From assembly GCF_964656455.1 (NCBI RefSeq), contig NC_135726.1, positions 2,180,001-2,244,000 of the forward strand: DNA of 64,000 nucleotides. Direction: 5' to 3'. Shown here piece by piece: positions 61,974 through 64,000 of this stretch. A model generated the notes under the pieces. The model did not search any database. It was not told where the DNA came from and was given only the letters and a program-made list of their open reading frames with translations. The translations under genes were made by a program, and so were the position numbers. Origin of the DNA: Halichoerus grypus (lineage: Eukaryota > Chordata > Mammalia > Carnivora > Phocidae). Within the stretch, counting starts at the first letter, position 1; each line of letters opens with the position of its first letter.

Positions 61974-62022
61974 TGTGTGTGTGTGTGTGTGTGTGTGCAT
62001 GCGGGTGTGCGCGCACCGGTGC
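61974..62022. repeat. (TG)12 run followed by a CG-rich alternating palindrome
   Basis: TG units at 61974-61997 pass into CATGCGGGTGTGCGCGCACC. GCACCGGTGC at 62013-62022 is a perfect 10-bp palindrome. The mix of TG and CG alternation favours Z-DNA. Confidence 0.9.
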
Positions 62023-63479
62023 AGACTCTTGATAGATTTCAGTTTCTGTGCACTGACGTGCCCTACTGAACAGCCACAACTCTTGCCTGAGGAGATGCCC
62101 AGGGAGAGACTGTGGGGCCTCTGGATTATGCGTGGTGCAGATGGGTCTCTCCTTCGAATAAGGGAAACATGGTCTAGTGCCCACATGACCTCTTCCCACC
62201 TCTCTGGTGACTCTTACCTGTTATGGAGCTGTGCCTACCTTTCTACCTGTCCCCCGGCCCCAGGGCCTTGGAGCGCTTTCTGTCTGAAACTCCTGTTTGG
62301 GGCTGACAATGTCTGCCATTCAACCTCCGCAGAGGACGCAGGGCCTGAAAGCCATCAGGGATTTAGGATGTTTTTCTGCTTCATCAGAGAGTGTCGAATC
62401 TAAAGGCCTTTTGTGCCAAGTCTCCAGTGAGCAGATTAACAAAGTGGGAGGGGTGAGGGTCTCGTCACTGCCCAGCGAAGTTGGACTTGTTGGTACAGCA
62501 GCAACCTGGACTCGGAAGTCAGTCCCACAGCAGAGGACTGGTGTCCCCACCCCCAGGCCGGCAGAAAGAGCTGTCTGTGTGAGAAAACAGCCATCCTCAG
62601 TGAGACTTTGTAGATACGAGGCTTGGGTCTGATTTGTTTTTGTCAAGCCGTGGAAGTAAGTCTGGAGAGCCCCTCCTGAGGGACACACGGAGCCGAGACC
62701 TGCTGTAGGCCGACTGGCTGCCAGGCACAGGCTGAAGACCTCCGTGTTGATGTCTTTTTCTGGTCTTTAAGGCTTTTCTTTTCTTTTGAGGAAAGCAATG
62801 GTCAACTCTGATTTCCCACAGCATGTTCGTCCAGGAGGGTAGTGGGGCATCAGAGGCCCCCTCCCTCCCTCCTGCCTCCGTCATCAGCCCCACTGCTCTG
62901 ACTTAGAGAACTGAGGGCTTCAGACATAGGCTCCTGGGGTCTAACAGATGTGCCCCTGACCCCTGGCCTTGTGATTGTATGATGGGGGAAGCAAGGTCAA
63001 AGTTCTCCACCGCATCTGTCATGGGTTGGGCTCTCTGAAACTAGATACCAACATAGAGTTTGAGCAAGATTGGTGGAAGGAGAAGTGAAACTTGGATGCA
63101 GCCTCACAAAGCCTAGGCCAGTCTGCGGGCCACTTGCGGTGAAGACAGCCCATCAGAGTGCCGCAATTGGCCTCAGTGCCCAAGCCCCGGTGGTTTGGGC
63201 CAGGTAGCTCTGTGCAGCTGGAACAGGCCCCAAGGTGTAGACAGCTAGTGGACACACTCCCCACCGCTGATGCCCAGAACAGAATTTCATTCTGGGCTAG
63301 CACTTCCCGGTGGTGCCCTAGGACCCTTGGGAGTTCTGTGAAGGTGCCGAAGAAGGGCCTGTGCATTGTTTCAGATGTTGAAACTATGTCTTTCTACCTG
63401 AAATCAAGGCACAACCCAAAGGTGTCTTTGTCTTGGATTAGACCTGAAGGGTTGTAGGATGGTGGGTGTGTAGGGGATA
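62023..63479. other. Long unique stretch, no gene supported
   Basis: About 1.45 kb with no recognised mobile element. Open frames of 94-163 codons occur on both strands, overlap one another and show no domain. Confidence 0.45.
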
Positions 63480-63560
63480 GGTCACAGAGTCCTCTAGCCA
63501 TGGGACTTGGGGCCTGTCACTTAACCATTCTCTCCTTGACCAAACTCTGAGCTCTTTTCC
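63480..63560 (+). repeat. MIR fragment
   Basis: GCCATGGGACTTGGGGCCTG, TCACTTAACCATTCTCTCCT and TGACCAAACTCTGAGCTC resemble the MIR core. Confidence 0.5.
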
Positions 63561-63945
63561 AATGAGGCTCTGTCCTTGGGCATGTCCTCAAGAGCCCAGT
63601 TTTAGCAAGAACACTGCTAAGTCAGTTAAGTCAGTATCCCCCACCCTAGGCATCTGATCGTTGACCAAATCCCTCAGCCCCACCATCCACCACGGGGTTA
63701 GGGGGGTCTGACCTCCTGGCCTGCCTTCTGTATACATTCTATCAGGTCAGTTTTGCCGGAACCCCCCCACCCCTGATGTTCCCTCCTATTACTTTCCCAT
63801 CTGCTGACCCACCTGCTCCTTGGCTGTAAATTCTCCCTTTTCCTTGCTGAATTCAGAGTGGAGCCCAGTCTCTGCACCCCAATAACCCCATTGCAGTGAG
63901 CACTGTGCCTACTGTGATGGTCCTGAAAAGTCTGCCTTTAAATCG
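63561..63945. other. Unclassified, possibly an LTR 3' part
   Basis: TGATGTTCCCTCCTATTACT, CTGCTCCTTGGCTGTAAATT, GAGTGGAGCCCAGTCTCTGC and CAATAACCCCATTGCAGTGA look like the U3-R-U5 region of an old mammalian LTR. I could not assign it to a family, and no coding sequence is present. Confidence 0.25.
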
Positions 63946-63960
63946 TTTTTTTTTAAAAAG

Positions 63961-64000
<40 letters not shown>
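63946..64000 (-). mobile_element. SINEC tail or (TTTA)n tract cut by the window end
   Basis: A T run, AAAAAGATTATTTATTTATT and further TTTA units match the antisense start of the SINEC copies at 12.4, 26.1, 38.4 and 42.7 kb. The TTTA run is longer than in those copies. The body lies beyond the window, so a plain (TTTA)n microsatellite cannot be excluded. Confidence 0.65.

Noticed and set aside
63700..63930. Possible LTR of an endogenous retrovirus
   Set aside because: The words look LTR-like, but I could not place it in a family, and there is no second LTR, primer-binding site or coding region; kept only as a low-confidence note.

Overview
This window is nuclear genomic DNA from a carnivoran mammal. 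The diagnostic feature is nine copies or parts of the tRNA-derived carnivore SINE (SINEC / Can-SINE), with its GGCGCCTGGGTGGCTCAG head, CT-rich body and AATAAA / poly-A tail. The body carries the GCTCCCTGCTCAGCRGGGAGCCTGCTTCTCC segment (paraphrased) rather than the forms I recall for cat or dog, so I infer a non-canid caniform (seal or sea lion, bear or mustelid). That inference rests on remembered family consensus, not on a search. Around the SINEs are carnivore-type LINE-1 3' ends, and the older mammalian repeats MIR, L2, MLT1-type LTRs, MER2, MER3-like and MER33-like DNA transposons, and old LINE-1 pieces. Family names come from remembered consensus and should be confirmed with RepeatMasker.

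I found no protein-coding gene, tRNA, rRNA or recognisable small RNA. All open frames up to about 300 codons are explained by low stop density in GC-rich DNA, by antisense reading of repeats, or by microsatellites (an uninterrupted Met/Val frame at 57.0-57.8 kb, a Ser/His/Pro/Ile frame at 6.0-6.6 kb). The window is therefore either intergenic or inside a very large intron. A few signals (a recursive-splice-like site at 11.64 kb, a poor microexon candidate at 61.25 kb, several CTCF-like motifs) would matter only if it is intronic or at a domain boundary.

Layout. 0-9 kb: polypyrimidine tracts, L2, MIR, LINE-1 pieces, a MER33-like transposon split by a young SINE, and a (TCCA)n array. 9-16 kb: MIR, L2 and a good old LINE-1 3' end, with one SINE at 12.4 kb. 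16.7-18.0 kb: two LINE-1 3' ends in the same orientation sharing one target-site word. 18-25 kb: mostly unique DNA with an MLT1 LTR split by MER2, then a second MER2 in the opposite orientation split by a SINE. 25-35 kb: unique DNA with L2, MIR, two MLT1 LTRs (one split by a LINE-1 tail) and a MER3-like element. 35-47 kb: long repeat-poor stretches, a head-to-head-type inverted SINE pair at 38 kb, and a 0.55-kb L2. 47-53 kb: GC-rich DNA with CpG-dense patches. 53-64 kb: MIR-rich DNA with a 750-bp GATGGT-type array growing from a MIR tail, a (CTTC)n array, a degenerate AACC/ATCC array with an apparent 86-90 bp period, and a SINE or (TTTA)n tract cut by the window end.

I looked for an undescribed system and did not find one. 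The most informative content is the order of nested insertions, the simple-sequence arrays, and a few regulatory-looking motifs that need conservation or functional data.
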